A stretch of 64,000 nt of DNA, from contig CACYYG010000017.1 in assembly GCA_902778535.1 (NCBI GenBank), positions 81,160 through 145,159 of the forward strand, written 5' to 3'. Of the stretch, positions 37,149 through 47,463 are shown one piece after another. The stretch's first letter is position 1. Every line of letters starts with the position of its first letter. Both the position numbers and the translations under genes were made by a program. Origin of the DNA: an uncultured Prevotellaceae bacterium. GTDB lineage: Bacteria > Bacteroidota > Bacteroidia > Bacteroidales > Bacteroidaceae. Below the pieces are notes generated by a model that did no database searches, had not been told where the DNA came from, and saw only the letters and a program-made list of their open reading frames with translations.

Positions 37149-37784
37149 TTAATATATTGGTTGCCATTTTGCCTGAGGCGCTTCGACAGGGTCGCCCAGT
37201 TTTTTCTGAAACGCGTCGCACTCTTCATCGGTCGCCTCTTCGCCGTTTATCCTGTAGAATTCATCAAATACCTCCATCTCGTCGGAGTTGATGTCAAAAT
37301 CCACTTGCTCGTCATAGTATTCGGCAAGACTGCTGTTTTTGACAATCTGCGCCCCACTGTAGGAGTGCCCCGGCGTATAATAGGCAGAATAGCCCACAGC
37401 ATTCTTGTAGAAGGTGAGGTCGGTGGCGCCATCGGCGTAGGCTATCAGCCCCAAACCGTCGTTTTCAAGGGTGTAAAGGGCCTCGTAGTTGTTCTCGCCA
37501 CGCACCCAGACCTCGTTCTTCCCGTCGCCATCGATGTCTACCAAGGCATACTCAGTGAGCACAATGTCAACCATAGGGATACGTATTTCGGGATTATCCT
37601 GCATTTCCTCGATGTACTTGTTAATGTCAAACTCCTCATCGTCGCCAGTCTCCGCGACATCGTTGTCCTCCATCTCATCAAGCTCCTCTCCGTCTTGCTC
37701 AAGGTCGGCCTTGTAAATAGTGTTTGATTTCTGCCCGCAGCTCACCAAAGTTGACAAGGCTATCATAAAAGCAATCTTTTTCAT
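37149..37784 (-). CDS. Putative acidic lipoprotein
   Basis: A 211-residue protein with a lipobox STLVSC (Cys about residue 16), an acidic low-complexity linker, and a central region LTEYALVDIDGDGKNEVWVRG that resembles the calcium-binding VCBS/FG-GAP or EF-hand-like DxDGDGxxE loop. The rest is unassigned. Located between galE and an ABC-F ATPase. Exported and membrane-anchored; no function can be given. Confidence 0.75.
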   Translation of the reverse strand: MKKIAFMIALSTLVSCGQKSNTIYKADLEQDGEELDEMEDNDVAETGDDEEFDINKYIEEMQDNPEIRIPMVDIVLTEYALVDIDGDGKNEVWVRGENNYEALYTLENDGLGLIAYADGATDLTFYKNAVGYSAYYTPGHSYSGAQIVKNSSLAEYYDEQVDFDINSDEMEVFDEFYRINGEEATDEECDAFQKKLGDPVEAPQAKWQPIY

Positions 37785-37793
37785 GCTGTCACG

Positions 37794-39437
<1,644 letters not shown>

Positions 39438-39452
39438 TTACAATTTACGATG

Positions 39453-39460
39453 CAAAGGTA
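39453..39460 (-). promoter_or_regulatory. Promoter -7 box TACCTTTG (minus strand) for the ABC-F gene
   Basis: CAAAGGTA on the plus strand, 46 bp upstream of the start codon; surrounding GAATTACGAATTATGAATTAC is a simple imperfect decamer repeat. Confidence 0.65.
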
Positions 39461-39495
39461 AACAAAAAAAATGATTCGGCGAAATAATCTTGGCG

Positions 39496-40959
39496 TTATT
39501 CTCCCAATATGCTGCTGATTCCCTGTTCCCGATGGCAAAGACGTACTTCCACCTGAGGGAATTTCGAGTGGATATGCTCAGCCAGATGCTGGGCAGAATA
39601 AACGGAACGGTGCTGCCCACCTGTACAGCCAAAGCAGAACAATAGCGACGTAAAGCCCCGCTCCACATAGCGCTGCACGTGAGCATCAGCCAACTGGTAG
39701 ACGTGGTCGAGAAAGCGCAGTATCTCACCGTCGTCCTCCAGAAATTTCTTCACGGCATCGTCCAAGCCCGTCAGATGCTTGTAGGCCTCATAGCGCCCTG
39801 GGTTGTGGGTGCCGCGACAGTCGAAGACATAGCCGCCACCGTTGCCGCTCTCGTCCTGAGGAATACCTTTCTTGTAGCTGAAGCTAAAAATGCGGACAAC
39901 GAGTTTAGGAGTAAGAGGTAAGGGGTGAGAGGTGAGAGGATTGACATGAGGAATGTTAGGTGAGAGGTGAGAGGTAAGTCTGCGAAGCACATCCATCAAG
40001 TGAGGATAGCCATCGCCCATTCCTTCCAACTGTTGCTTCAGGCTCTCAATGGCAGGCGGTATGCTCTGAATGAAATGCGGCTTGCGTTCAAAGTAGCCTC
40101 GATAGCCATAAGCGCCTAATACCTGCATCAAACGAAAGAGCACAAAAAGGCTCAAACACTGATTAAACTCTTTCCTTGGCGGAAGATTTGTAAACTTCTG
40201 TGCCTCATTGTAATATACATCAAGCAGTTCTTTTCTTAAATCATCGGGATAGCGTGCTGACGCCTGCCAGAGGAAGGAAGCCAGATCGTAGTAGACAGGA
40301 CCTCGGCGACCACCTTGAAAATCGATACAAAAGAGTGAATTTCCATTGAGCATAATGTTCCTCGCCTGAAAATCTCTATAGAGGAATGTGGTGCCCTGCT
40401 CCTTTGTAAGGTCTTTGGCCATTTGACGGAAGTCATGCTCAAGGCGCAGCTCGTGGAAGTCAATACCCGATGGTTTCAGGAAACAATACTTGAAATAGTT
40501 CAAGTCGAACATCACATTAATCTCGTCGAACTCAGGTTGCGGATAGCAAACACTGAAGTCAAGCCCTTCGGCACCCTCGAATTGCATACGAGGCAGAAGA
40601 CGTATCGCCTGTCGCAACAGCTCTCGCTCCCTTTTGTCGTATTTTCCGCCAGCTTCGCGTCCCTTGCACAGCGCATCGAAGAGCGACGTACTGCCTAAAT
40701 CCTGCTGCAAGTAGCAGAGCTCGTCGTCGCTCACGGCCAGCACCTCGGGCACTGGCAAGCCCTTTGCCCTGAAATGCCTTGCCAACGTGATGAACGCATG
40801 ATTCTCTTCCTTACTCGTGCCCACACAACCAATCAACGTATGCCCCTCAGCATCGCCTATCCTGTAGTACACGCGATTGCTTCCGGCACCAGGCAACTTC
40901 TCCACAGCAGCTGGTTCTACCCCACTCCACTGTCTGTATAACTCGGTTATCAACTCCAT
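39496..40959 (-). CDS. Phosphotransferase (AmgK-like) fused to RapZ C-terminal domain
   Basis: A 487-residue two-domain protein. Residues 1-320 are an aminoglycoside-phosphotransferase-like kinase of the type that includes the anomeric MurNAc/GlcNAc kinase AmgK, with the catalytic loop LYRDFQARNIM (Asp196) and the metal-binding IDFQGG (Asp213). Residues 354-487 match the C-terminal domain of RapZ (YVFDCRGTHNPG ... FGCTGGQHRSV at 444-454), which in E. coli senses glucosamine 6-phosphate. The linker (328-352) is translated CTCTCAC heptamer repeat. A link to amino-sugar recycling is inferred; glmS is in the same window but not adjacent. Confidence 0.85.
   Translation of the reverse strand: MELITELYRQWSGVEPAAVEKLPGAGSNRVYYRIGDAEGHTLIGCVGTSKEENHAFITLARHFRAKGLPVPEVLAVSDDELCYLQQDLGSTSLFDALCKGREAGGKYDKRERELLRQAIRLLPRMQFEGAEGLDFSVCYPQPEFDEINVMFDLNYFKYCFLKPSGIDFHELRLEHDFRQMAKDLTKEQGTTFLYRDFQARNIMLNGNSLFCIDFQGGRRGPVYYDLASFLWQASARYPDDLRKELLDVYYNEAQKFTNLPPRKEFNQCLSLFVLFRLMQVLGAYGYRGYFERKPHFIQSIPPAIESLKQQLEGMGDGYPHLMDVLRRLTSHLSPNIPHVNPLTSHPLPLTPKLVVRIFSFSYKKGIPQDESGNGGGYVFDCRGTHNPGRYEAYKHLTGLDDAVKKFLEDDGEILRFLDHVYQLADAHVQRYVERGFTSLLFCFGCTGGQHRSVYSAQHLAEHIHSKFPQVEVRLCHREQGISSILGE
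39911..39980 (-). repeat. CTCTCAC heptamer arrays in the kinase-RapZ linker
   Basis: Plus-strand units GTAAGAG, GTAAGGG, GTGAGAG, GTGAGAG (39911-39938) and GTGAGAG, GTGAGAG, GTAAGTC (39960-39980), separated by 21 bp. On the coding (minus) strand they read CTCTCAC, as in metH. Confidence 0.9.
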
Positions 40960-40981
40960 TTTCTTTCTTCAATGATGGCTG

Positions 40982-41013
40982 CAAAGGTATAGAAAAAAAC
41001 GGAAATAACCAAA
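40982..41013 (-). promoter_or_regulatory. Promoter TTTG-N20-TACCTTTG for the kinase-RapZ gene
   Basis: CAAAGGTA at 40982-40989 and CAAA at 41010-41013 on the plus strand read as a perfect promoter on the minus strand, 23 bp from the start codon. Confidence 0.85.
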
Positions 41014-41050
41014 TGTTGACAAGGCTCCTTGCCTCTTTTTGCGTAATTTC

Positions 41051-41082
41051 TTTGGCAGTTAGCAGGATTATCCGTAAATTTG
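41051..41082 (+). promoter_or_regulatory. Promoter TTTG-N20-TAAATTTG for the GH97 gene
   Basis: TTTG 41051-41054 and TAAATTTG 41075-41082 with a 20-bp spacer; divergent from the kinase promoter. Confidence 0.85.
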
Positions 41083-41119
41083 CAAACTGAAGAAAAACCA
41101 TTAACAAAAAGCATAAAAA

Positions 41120-43204
41120 ATGATGAAAAGCATGAAGACTAAATTAGTGCTGACGTTAGCTGTGACGTTTTCGTTAGCATTATCATCCTTCGGTGCCAAC
41201 GAGAAGCGCATCGACAGTCCTGACGGTTCGATGACCGTCACCGTCAGCGACGAAAGCGGAAAGCCTCAGTACACCGTAAGCCTCAATGGCAGGCAGGTGC
41301 TATTGCCCTCGCCCTTGGGCCTGAAAATGAATTTCGACGACCTGACACAGGGACTCACACTGAAGGACTGTGACGTGCGGACCATAGAGGACGAATACAC
41401 CCTTCGCACCACGAAGCAGAGTCAGGTGAAGGTTGTTGCCACCGAGGCCGTCTGTCACTTCACAAAAGCAAACGCCAACCGTCCCTCGTCCGAGCAGCCT
41501 GTTCTCGACATTATCTTCCGCGTCACAGGCCGCGACGTGGCCTTCCGTTATAAGGTATACACGAAACGGGGACGAGGCGGCGAGACGATGGTAGGCGTCG
41601 TGGAGAGTGAGGCCAGCGGCTTCGTTCTGCCCGACGGCACCACGACATTCCTCTGTCCGCAGTCGAAGCCGATGGGAGGCTTTGCCCGCACTTCACCGTC
41701 CTACGAAACCAGCTATACCCTCGACGACGAGGCCGGCAAGAACGGCTGGGGAGAGGGCTACACTTTCCCCTGTTTGTTTAAAGTACAAGCCCCCCCTACG
41801 GCCCCCGCGGGGGCTTCAAATGCCGGCAAACCTCGCAATAAGTCAAACGTTGCCCCCTCGGGGGCAGAAGGGGGGGCCTGGATTCTCATCTCTGAGACAG
41901 GCACCGACGGCGGCTACGTTGGCTGCCGCTTGCTGAACGACGGTGGCACGAAATACAAAATAGGCTTTCCGCAACAGGGCGAGCTGAACGGTGTCGGCTC
42001 TACCACACCCGCCGTGTCACTGCCAGCCTTAACGCCTTGGCGCACCATCACCATCGGCGAGACGCTTGCTCCCATTGTTGAGACCACCATCGCCAACGAC
42101 CTCGTGCAACCCAAGTACGCACCGTCCAAGGAATACACCTACGGCAAGGGTTCCTGGTCGTGGATCATCGGCATGGACAGCAGCTGCAACTTCGACGAGC
42201 AGAAGCGCTACATCGACTTCTCTGCCGCTATGGGATGGCGCTCGGTGCTCATCGATGCTTTCTGGGACAGACAGATTGGCTACGAGAAAATGGCTGAGCT
42301 GGCCCGCTACGGACGTGAGAAGGGCGTGGGCATCTTCCTATGGTACAACAGCAACGGCGCATGGAACGATGCCCCGCAGACACCTATCGGAAAGATGGAC
42401 AAGAGCAGCACACGCCGCAAGGAAATGGCGTGGATGCAGCAGAATGGCATTCTCGGTATCAAGGTCGACTTCTTCGGCGGCGACAAGCAGCAGATGATGC
42501 AGCTCTATGAAGACATCCTCACCGATGCCAACGAGTTTGGTATTCAGTGTATCTTCCACGGCTGCACCCTGCCACGCGGCTGGGAGCGCATGTACCCCAA
42601 CTATGTGGCCAGCGAGGCTGTGCTCGCTTCTGAAAACCTGCACTTCGGACAGGGAGCCTGCGATGCCGAGGCACGCAATGCCTGCACACATCCCTTCATA
42701 CGCAACACCGTGGGTTCAATGGACTTTGGCGGCTCCACACTTAATAAGCACTACAATGCCGACAACCAGCACGGTACCACACGGCGCACCAGCGACGTCT
42801 TCGCACTGGCTACAGCAGTCCTCTTCCAGTCGAGCGTACAGCACTTTGCTATGGCGCCCAACAACCTGACCGATGCTCCCGCATGGGCCGTACAGTTTAT
42901 GAAGGATGTGCCCACCACGTGGGACGAGGTGAAGTTCATCGACGGCTATCCCGGCAAGTTTATCATCACAGCACGCCGCTCCGGCCAGCAGTGGTTTATT
43001 GCTGGCATCAACGCCCAGCAGGAAGCCGTAAAGACAAAGGTCGACCTGAAGAACTTCTTCAAGGAAGGTACCGTTGTAACCGTCTATTCCGACGATGCTC
43101 AGCTAAACGGCAGCACCCAGACCGTCACCATAGGCCGCAAGAAGGTGCAGACCTGCAACGTCGTCATACCTGAGAACGGCGGCATCGTCATCACAGGCAA
43201 ATAA
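41120..43204 (+). CDS. Secreted GH97 glycoside hydrolase (retaining alpha-galactosidase type)
   Basis: A 694-residue periplasmic enzyme with a signal peptide (residues 1-25). GH97 N-terminal beta-sandwich, catalytic barrel and C-terminal sheet are in order. The barrel carries GIKVDFFGGD (Asp450 as likely nucleophile), as in retaining GH97 alpha-galactosidases rather than the SusB type with catalytic Glu; specificity is therefore inferred as alpha-galactosidase. Residues about 224-253, after YTFPCLFKVQ, are translated from a GC-rich repeat element (41789-41877) and interrupt a region that in relatives is short. Start could be at either of the first two Met. Confidence 0.9.
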   Translation: MMKSMKTKLVLTLAVTFSLALSSFGANEKRIDSPDGSMTVTVSDESGKPQYTVSLNGRQVLLPSPLGLKMNFDDLTQGLTLKDCDVRTIEDEYTLRTTKQSQVKVVATEAVCHFTKANANRPSSEQPVLDIIFRVTGRDVAFRYKVYTKRGRGGETMVGVVESEASGFVLPDGTTTFLCPQSKPMGGFARTSPSYETSYTLDDEAGKNGWGEGYTFPCLFKVQAPPTAPAGASNAGKPRNKSNVAPSGAEGGAWILISETGTDGGYVGCRLLNDGGTKYKIGFPQQGELNGVGSTTPAVSLPALTPWRTITIGETLAPIVETTIANDLVQPKYAPSKEYTYGKGSWSWIIGMDSSCNFDEQKRYIDFSAAMGWRSVLIDAFWDRQIGYEKMAELARYGREKGVGIFLWYNSNGAWNDAPQTPIGKMDKSSTRRKEMAWMQQNGILGIKVDFFGGDKQQMMQLYEDILTDANEFGIQCIFHGCTLPRGWERMYPNYVASEAVLASENLHFGQGACDAEARNACTHPFIRNTVGSMDFGGSTLNKHYNADNQHGTTRRTSDVFALATAVLFQSSVQHFAMAPNNLTDAPAWAVQFMKDVPTTWDEVKFIDGYPGKFIITARRSGQQWFIAGINAQQEAVKTKVDLKNFFKEGTVVTVYSDDAQLNGSTQTVTIGRKKVQTCNVVIPENGGIVITGK
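41789..41877. mobile_element. 89-bp GC-rich inverted-repeat element inside GH97 gene
   Basis: Left end, 41789-41814, and right end, 41852-41877, are imperfect inverted repeats of the form GCCCCCCCTNCNGCCCCCGN-GGGGGC, each with its own internal stem-loop (GCCCCCGCGGGGGC on the left). It is read through in frame in the GH97 gene, adding Pro/Ala/Gly/Lys/Asn-rich residues. Looks like a MITE-like or palindromic repeat; no clear target duplication seen. Confidence 0.65.
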
Positions 43205-43249
43205 TCACACAAAGCGACAACATGAAGCAACGATAGGAAACTATCTGTC

Positions 43250-43293
43250 AAAAACGATTAAGCCTCCTCAATTGAGGGGGCTTAATCGTTTTT
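43250..43293. terminator. Bidirectional terminator between GH97 and folE
   Basis: 22-bp arms (one G-T pair): the left arm starts AAAAACGATTAAGCC, the right arm ends GGCTTAATCGTTTTT, so it works for both convergent genes. Confidence 0.9.
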
Positions 43294-43324
43294 AAGCTGC
43301 TTGATTCAAGATAAATCCAAGACC

Positions 43325-43903
43325 TTAGTGGGAAATAAGATTCATAAACTCCTGACGGGTCTTGGCCTGATTGAAGGCACCGCTGAATTCGCTGGTGGTA
43401 GTGATGCTGTTCTGCTTCTCCACACCTCTCATCTGCATGCACATGTGCTTGGCCTCGACAACCACCATGACGCCCAATGGATGCAGCGTCTCATCGATAC
43501 ACTGGCGTATCTGCATGGTCATGCGCTCCTGTACCTGAAGACGATGGCTGAAAATATCCACCACACGGGCAATCTTGCTCAAGCCAGTGATGTAGCCATT
43601 GGGAATGTATGCCACGTGCACCTTGCCGTAGAAAGGCAGCATGTGGTGCTCGCAGAGTGAGAAGAAATCAATGTCCTTCACGATGACCATGTGGTTGTAG
43701 TCCTCGCGGAAGAGTGCATCGGTGAGCACCTTGTGGGCATCCATTTCATAGCCGCGTGTCAGCACTTGCATGGCCTTGGCCACGCGCATGGGCGTTTTCT
43801 GCAAGCCCTCACGTGTAGGATCTTCACCTAAAAGGGTGATGATTTTCCTGTAGTGCTCGGCCAGCTGCTCCAGCCCTTCACGATATTCTGTTTCGGGATT
43901 CAT
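43325..43903 (-). CDS. folE: GTP cyclohydrolase I
   Basis: A 192-residue enzyme converting GTP to dihydroneopterin triphosphate, first step to folate. Zinc and active-site motif [20 protein letters not shown] and the [22 protein letters not shown] signature are present. Starts one base before the SPOR stop (adjacent genes), at the end of a DUF1599-DoxX-TpiA-SPOR-FolE operon. Confidence 0.97.
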   Translation of the reverse strand: MNPETEYREGLEQLAEHYRKIITLLGEDPTREGLQKTPMRVAKAMQVLTRGYEMDAHKVLTDALFREDYNHMVIVKDIDFFSLCEHHMLPFYGKVHVAYIPNGYITGLSKIARVVDIFSHRLQVQERMTMQIRQCIDETLHPLGVMVVVEAKHMCMQMRGVEKQNSITTTSEFSGAFNQAKTRQEFMNLISH

Positions 43904-44593
43904 TTAATAAGGAACATTGATTTGGCCTCTCACCATCATGGCTCTGTCATAGCCCATTTTCACCAGTTCGTCGAGCACTTCCTTGGCCTCGGCCATTGTA
44001 CGGAAGTCGCCTAAACGGCACGTCCACTTTCCTCCGAGGAAGTGCACATACACCCTATGGCCGGGGAATAGTGTCTGCAGGGTGGCGCCTGTCTGCTCTG
44101 CCTTAACGCGGTCGGCACGCGAGTTGCCTCCCACAAAGGGCTGCACCCTGTAGCCTGCCATTTTCCGTGTGCGACGTGGCATAACGGCTATGGAGTCGGT
44201 TTCCTGCACCGGGTTGGTGGTGGTGGTTTCAGTAGAGCTCTCTGTTCGTCCTGACGACTGGTTGTTATTGTCGTCGTTGTTCTGCTGGCGAGGCCTGTCG
44301 TCGCTCTGCTGGCGAGGCCTGTCGTTATTCTGCTGACGAGGCCTGTCGTTGTTCTGACGAGGAGGCGTCGTAATGGCTGGCTTGCCATTCACAAGTTCAG
44401 TGATGGCATTGTCCTGATGAATGGTGATGCGTGCACCACCCTGCACATCCTGTTGGATGCGCTGTGTAAACGGTGTCTGTGCCTCTGCAGGGCTGAACGA
44501 AATAAAGAAGAGCAACAGCCCACCCCCAATCCCCAAGGGGAGAGGGGCTCGTTTACTATTTCTATTGAGAAAATGCTTCAAGAATCTCTTCAT
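43904..44593 (-). CDS. SPOR-domain periplasmic protein with repeat-derived signal region
   Basis: A 229-residue exported protein. The N-terminus has a positively charged start, then residues RAPLPLGIGGG that are translated from one end of a GC-rich repeat element, then a hydrophobic core (LLLFFISFSPAEA). A central low-complexity region has four tandem RPRQQNND-like units (about residues 80-107), and the C-terminal 80 residues form a SPOR domain (AGYRVQPFVGGNSRADR ... CRLGDFRTMAEAKEVLDELVKMGY), which binds denuded peptidoglycan at division sites. Followed directly by folE. Confidence 0.88.
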   Translation of the reverse strand: MKRFLKHFLNRNSKRAPLPLGIGGGLLLFFISFSPAEAQTPFTQRIQQDVQGGARITIHQDNAITELVNGKPAITTPPRQNNDRPRQQNNDRPRQQSDDRPRQQNNDDNNNQSSGRTESSTETTTTNPVQETDSIAVMPRRTRKMAGYRVQPFVGGNSRADRVKAEQTGATLQTLFPGHRVYVHFLGGKWTCRLGDFRTMAEAKEVLDELVKMGYDRAMMVRGQINVPY

Positions 44594-44647
44594 TTTATCT
44601 GTAGAATAATTATGTTTCCCTCACTTGCAGAGGGGTTAGGGGTGGGC
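44518..44647. mobile_element. 130-bp GC-rich inverted-repeat element over the SPOR gene start
   Basis: Left end GCCCACCCCCAATCCCC (44518-44534) and right end, read in reverse complement from 44647, GCCCACCCCTAACCCC, match at about 15 of 17 positions. The element begins 7 bp after the tpiA stop and includes the SPOR start codon (44593) and part of its signal peptide. Confidence 0.6.
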
Positions 44648-44654
44648 TTTACAA

Positions 44655-45416
44655 TTACTTCTTCCATGCATCGATGATGCCCTTGAAATCGGCTGCTTTC
44701 AGCGAAGCACCGCCAATAAGACCGCCGTCGATGTCGGGCTTGGCAAAGAGCTCGGGAGCATTGCTGGCCTTGCACGAACCGCCATAGAGAATGGTGGTGT
44801 CGTCGGCAACAGCCTGCCCATACTTCTCAGCGATGATGCTGCGGATGTAGGCGTGAATCTCCTCGGCCTGCTCAGCAGTAGCGGTCTTGCCCGTACCGAT
44901 GGCCCAGATGGGCTCATAGGCAATGACGATCTTGCGGAAATCCTCCTCACTGAGGTTGAAGACGCTACCCTCAAGCTCGGCCTTTACCACCTCGTTCTGC
45001 TTACCGGCCTCACGCTCTGCCAGGCTCTCGCCGATGCAGAAAATGACCTTCAGGTCGTTCTTCTGTGCCAGCAACACCTTCTCCTTCAGAATCTCGGGAG
45101 TCTCCTTGTAGTATTCGCGACGCTCGCTGTGACCCAGGATGACATACTGTGCACCCGTCGACTTCACCATCTCGGCGCTAACCTCACCAGTGTAGGCACC
45201 CTTTTCCTTGTCGGCGCAGTTCTCGGCACCCAAACCGATGATGTCCTGATCGAGGAACTGTGCAATGCTGGCCAGATGGATGAACGGCGTGCAGATGACG
45301 ACGCCGCAGTTGGGCTTGTCGGCCTTCAGCGTGTCATTCAATTCCTTTGCCAATGCAATACCATCCTGGAGATTCATGTTCATCTTCCAGTTTCCAGCTA
45401 CGATTTTCTTTCTCAT
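44655..45416 (-). CDS. tpiA: Triosephosphate isomerase, possible internal start within the fusion frame
   Basis: If translation also begins at the Met at 45416 ([13 protein letters not shown]), this gives a free 253-residue isomerase of normal length interconverting glyceraldehyde 3-phosphate and dihydroxyacetone phosphate. The AT-rich codons just before it look like a natural leader, so both the fused and the free form may be made. All active-site residues are intact. Confidence 0.6.
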   Translation of the reverse strand: MRKKIVAGNWKMNMNLQDGIALAKELNDTLKADKPNCGVVICTPFIHLASIAQFLDQDIIGLGAENCADKEKGAYTGEVSAEMVKSTGAQYVILGHSERREYYKETPEILKEKVLLAQKNDLKVIFCIGESLAEREAGKQNEVVKAELEGSVFNLSEEDFRKIVIAYEPIWAIGTGKTATAEQAEEIHAYIRSIIAEKYGQAVADDTTILYGGSCKASNAPELFAKPDIDGGLIGGASLKAADFKGIIDAWKK

Positions 45417-46775
45417 GTCTTTTGTTGTTTTATAATTGTTAATGTTATGGTTTTCCTTTTTCTTACGCAGCCACTTCGTCCACATCCAAATGCGGTCGGC
45501 CAGTGTGAGCAATCCGAGCGGCAGGACGAACCAGAGCAGCAGCTTCAGGATTTTTCCCGGCACCGAGTCTTCCGGCATCTGCCCGATAGTGAGTTGTTCC
45601 AATGGCTTAGCAGCCTCTTCGGAAGTTATTTCCGGCAGGCGGTTGTGGCTCCATTTGCCAATCACCACTCCATTCTTCAGCAGCACCAGCCCCGGATTGC
45701 TGCGTATGACGGTCTTCAGCGTTGTCTCGTCGGTAAAGCAGAAGGGATATTCTGCACCCGTCATGTCGCGCCACCGCTCTCGTCCCTCCATCTCGCTGGC
45801 CGTGAGACAATAGAAACGGTAGCCTTGCTCCAAACTATATTCGTAGAGCTCGTTGATGAGGTCGAGCCTCGAGTCGTCGGCCTTTTCCAGCTTTGGCGCA
45901 ACCAGCAGGAAGGTGTAGCTCGTGTCGTTGAGCACCTCGTCGGTGATGTCCTCGCCCTCGCCGTTGACAGCTCCTTCAGGCAGAAGGTCGAAGCTGATGT
46001 CGTGCTTGGCCAATTCTGCGCCGGTCTTCACCTCGCGCCTGTCGACAAATGTCCACGTACTGTCGGGCAGGTTGTTGATGCCGAACTCTTGCGTCTCGCC
46101 GTTTTTCTCATAGATAAACACGTACTCGTAGGCACTGTTCTCGCTGACGTTGACGCTGACATTCTCTCCCCTGAGATTGGCTCCGATGTGATAGGGCCGG
46201 AAGTCAAACTGGGGCAAGTCGTAGAGGCTCCATCCCGAGATGCCTAAGATGAACAGCGCCGAGTAGTTGACTACTATCCACTGGTTGCTCCTACTGACAA
46301 AACGGAACATATCGCGCGGCTTCCACGCCACGACGACGGCACATGCCAGCAGTATGACGTTCTTCCAGAAAGTCTGCCAGTTGGTGAGCACTAAGGCATC
46401 GCCGAAGCATCCGCAGTCGCTGACGGGATTGGCCACAGCCAGCCACAGCGTCAGCAGCGTCATTACCAGCATCATGGCCAGCACAAGGCGTGTCGTCAGC
46501 CTCCGGCGTATGGCGAAGAGCAGGAAGATGCCCAGACAGAACTCCAGCGCAGCCAAGGCCACCGACATCAGCAGCGGCACGATGTCGGGCAGTATGCCGC
46601 CCAACCCCATCGCCGTCAGATAGTCTTCAATCTTGTACTGCGTGCCGAGCGGGTCGACGGCCTTGACGAACCCTGAGAAGATGAACGTCACCGTGAGCAC
46701 CAGACGGCAGAGCACACCAACCAACCTCAGCCATAGGGCCGAAGTGTGAGCCGGTGTAACGCTTTTATCACTCAT
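44655..46775 (-). CDS. DoxX-like membrane protein fused in frame to triosephosphate isomerase
   Basis: One 706-codon frame. Residues 1-430 are a DoxX/MauE-type inner-membrane protein: four N-terminal helices with the redox motif CGCFG (121-125), a periplasmic thioredoxin-like stretch (about 260-410), and a last helix (about 413-435, [15 protein letters not shown]). Residues 454-706 are a complete triosephosphate isomerase: [15 protein letters not shown] (catalytic His) and [15 protein letters not shown] (catalytic Glu). The linker after the positively charged KWLRKKKE ([12 protein letters not shown]) looks like an AT-rich intergenic leader that lost its stop. Positive-inside topology would put the isomerase in the cytoplasm. 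The two genes are normally separate neighbours in Bacteroidetes. Confidence 0.85.
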   Translation of the reverse strand: MSDKSVTPAHTSALWLRLVGVLCRLVLTVTFIFSGFVKAVDPLGTQYKIEDYLTAMGLGGILPDIVPLLMSVALAALEFCLGIFLLFAIRRRLTTRLVLAMMLVMTLLTLWLAVANPVSDCGCFGDALVLTNWQTFWKNVILLACAVVVAWKPRDMFRFVSRSNQWIVVNYSALFILGISGWSLYDLPQFDFRPYHIGANLRGENVSVNVSENSAYEYVFIYEKNGETQEFGINNLPDSTWTFVDRREVKTGAELAKHDISFDLLPEGAVNGEGEDITDEVLNDTSYTFLLVAPKLEKADDSRLDLINELYEYSLEQGYRFYCLTASEMEGRERWRDMTGAEYPFCFTDETTLKTVIRSNPGLVLLKNGVVIGKWSHNRLPEITSEEAAKPLEQLTIGQMPEDSVPGKILKLLLWFVLPLGLLTLADRIWMWTKWLRKKKENHNINNYKTTKDMRKKIVAGNWKMNMNLQDGIALAKELNDTLKADKPNCGVVICTPFIHLASIAQFLDQDIIGLGAENCADKEKGAYTGEVSAEMVKSTGAQYVILGHSERREYYKETPEILKEKVLLAQKNDLKVIFCIGESLAEREAGKQNEVVKAELEGSVFNLSEEDFRKIVIAYEPIWAIGTGKTATAEQAEEIHAYIRSIIAEKYGQAVADDTTILYGGSCKASNAPELFAKPDIDGGLIGGASLKAADFKGIIDAWKK

Positions 46776-46785
46776 TATGTCAAAA

Positions 46786-47370
46786 TCACACAGCCTCTTC
46801 CCTCTGGGAGAGGTCGGAGGGCATCAGCTTAATCAATCCGAAGACCGCATAGTTAATGATGTCCATATAGTTGGCATCGATGCCCTCGCTCACTTTCGTT
46901 TGTTGTCCGCGTTGCTGCAGGTCCTCCATCTCCTTCACTCGCTCCAGCTTGGTCAGGATGAGGTCGGTATAGCTGCTGACACGCATCGAGCGCCACGCCT
47001 CGTCGTAGTCGTGGTTCTTGCGCTTCATCAGCTCCAAGGCCTGCGTGGCATAGTGGTCGTAGAGCTCCAGTGCCTCGTCGTTACTGATGTCGACGCTGTC
47101 GCTATAGCCGCGCTCCAGCTGAATCAGCCCCACAATGCCATAGTTGACCAACCCGATGAACTCAGGCCTGATGCCCTCGCCCACCAGCGAGCAGCCCGTC
47201 TCTTCCAGCTGGCGCACGCGCCTGGCCTTGATGAGCAGCTGGTCGGTCAGCGACCGTGGCCTTAGGATGCGCCACGAGGCACGATAGTCGTGCAACTTCT
47301 GCGCGAACAGCTGGCGGCACTCGGCCACAGCAGCCTCGAATTCCCGGTTGGTCTTTTCGAATCGGTCCAT
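46786..47370 (-). CDS. DUF1599 protein with two repeated domains
   Basis: A 194-residue all-helical cytoplasmic protein with two related halves: [26 protein letters not shown] and [35 protein letters not shown], each followed by an [11 protein letters not shown] / [11 protein letters not shown] segment. This matches DUF1599, which has also been called nucleotide modification associated domain 1. Ends 11 bp before the DoxX-TpiA start. Function unknown; conserved with tpiA and folE in Bacteroidetes from my general knowledge. The start at 47370 avoids an upstream in-frame Met beyond the promoter box. Confidence 0.85.
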   Translation of the reverse strand: MDRFEKTNREFEAAVAECRQLFAQKLHDYRASWRILRPRSLTDQLLIKARRVRQLEETGCSLVGEGIRPEFIGLVNYGIVGLIQLERGYSDSVDISNDEALELYDHYATQALELMKRKNHDYDEAWRSMRVSSYTDLILTKLERVKEMEDLQQRGQQTKVSEGIDANYMDIINYAVFGLIKLMPSDLSQREEAV

Positions 47371-47379
47371 ATCAGGGTG

Positions 47380-47387
47380 CAAAATTA
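47380..47387 (-). promoter_or_regulatory. Promoter -7 box TAATTTTG (minus strand)
   Basis: CAAAATTA on the plus strand, nine bases before the DUF1599 start, so the operon transcript has almost no leader. Confidence 0.6.
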
Positions 47388-47463
47388 CAAAATAATGTGG
47401 AAAGAGGAAAGAGAAACGGCATTTTTTTTCATTTTCACCGCTTATGACTGCCAAAAGACGGTG

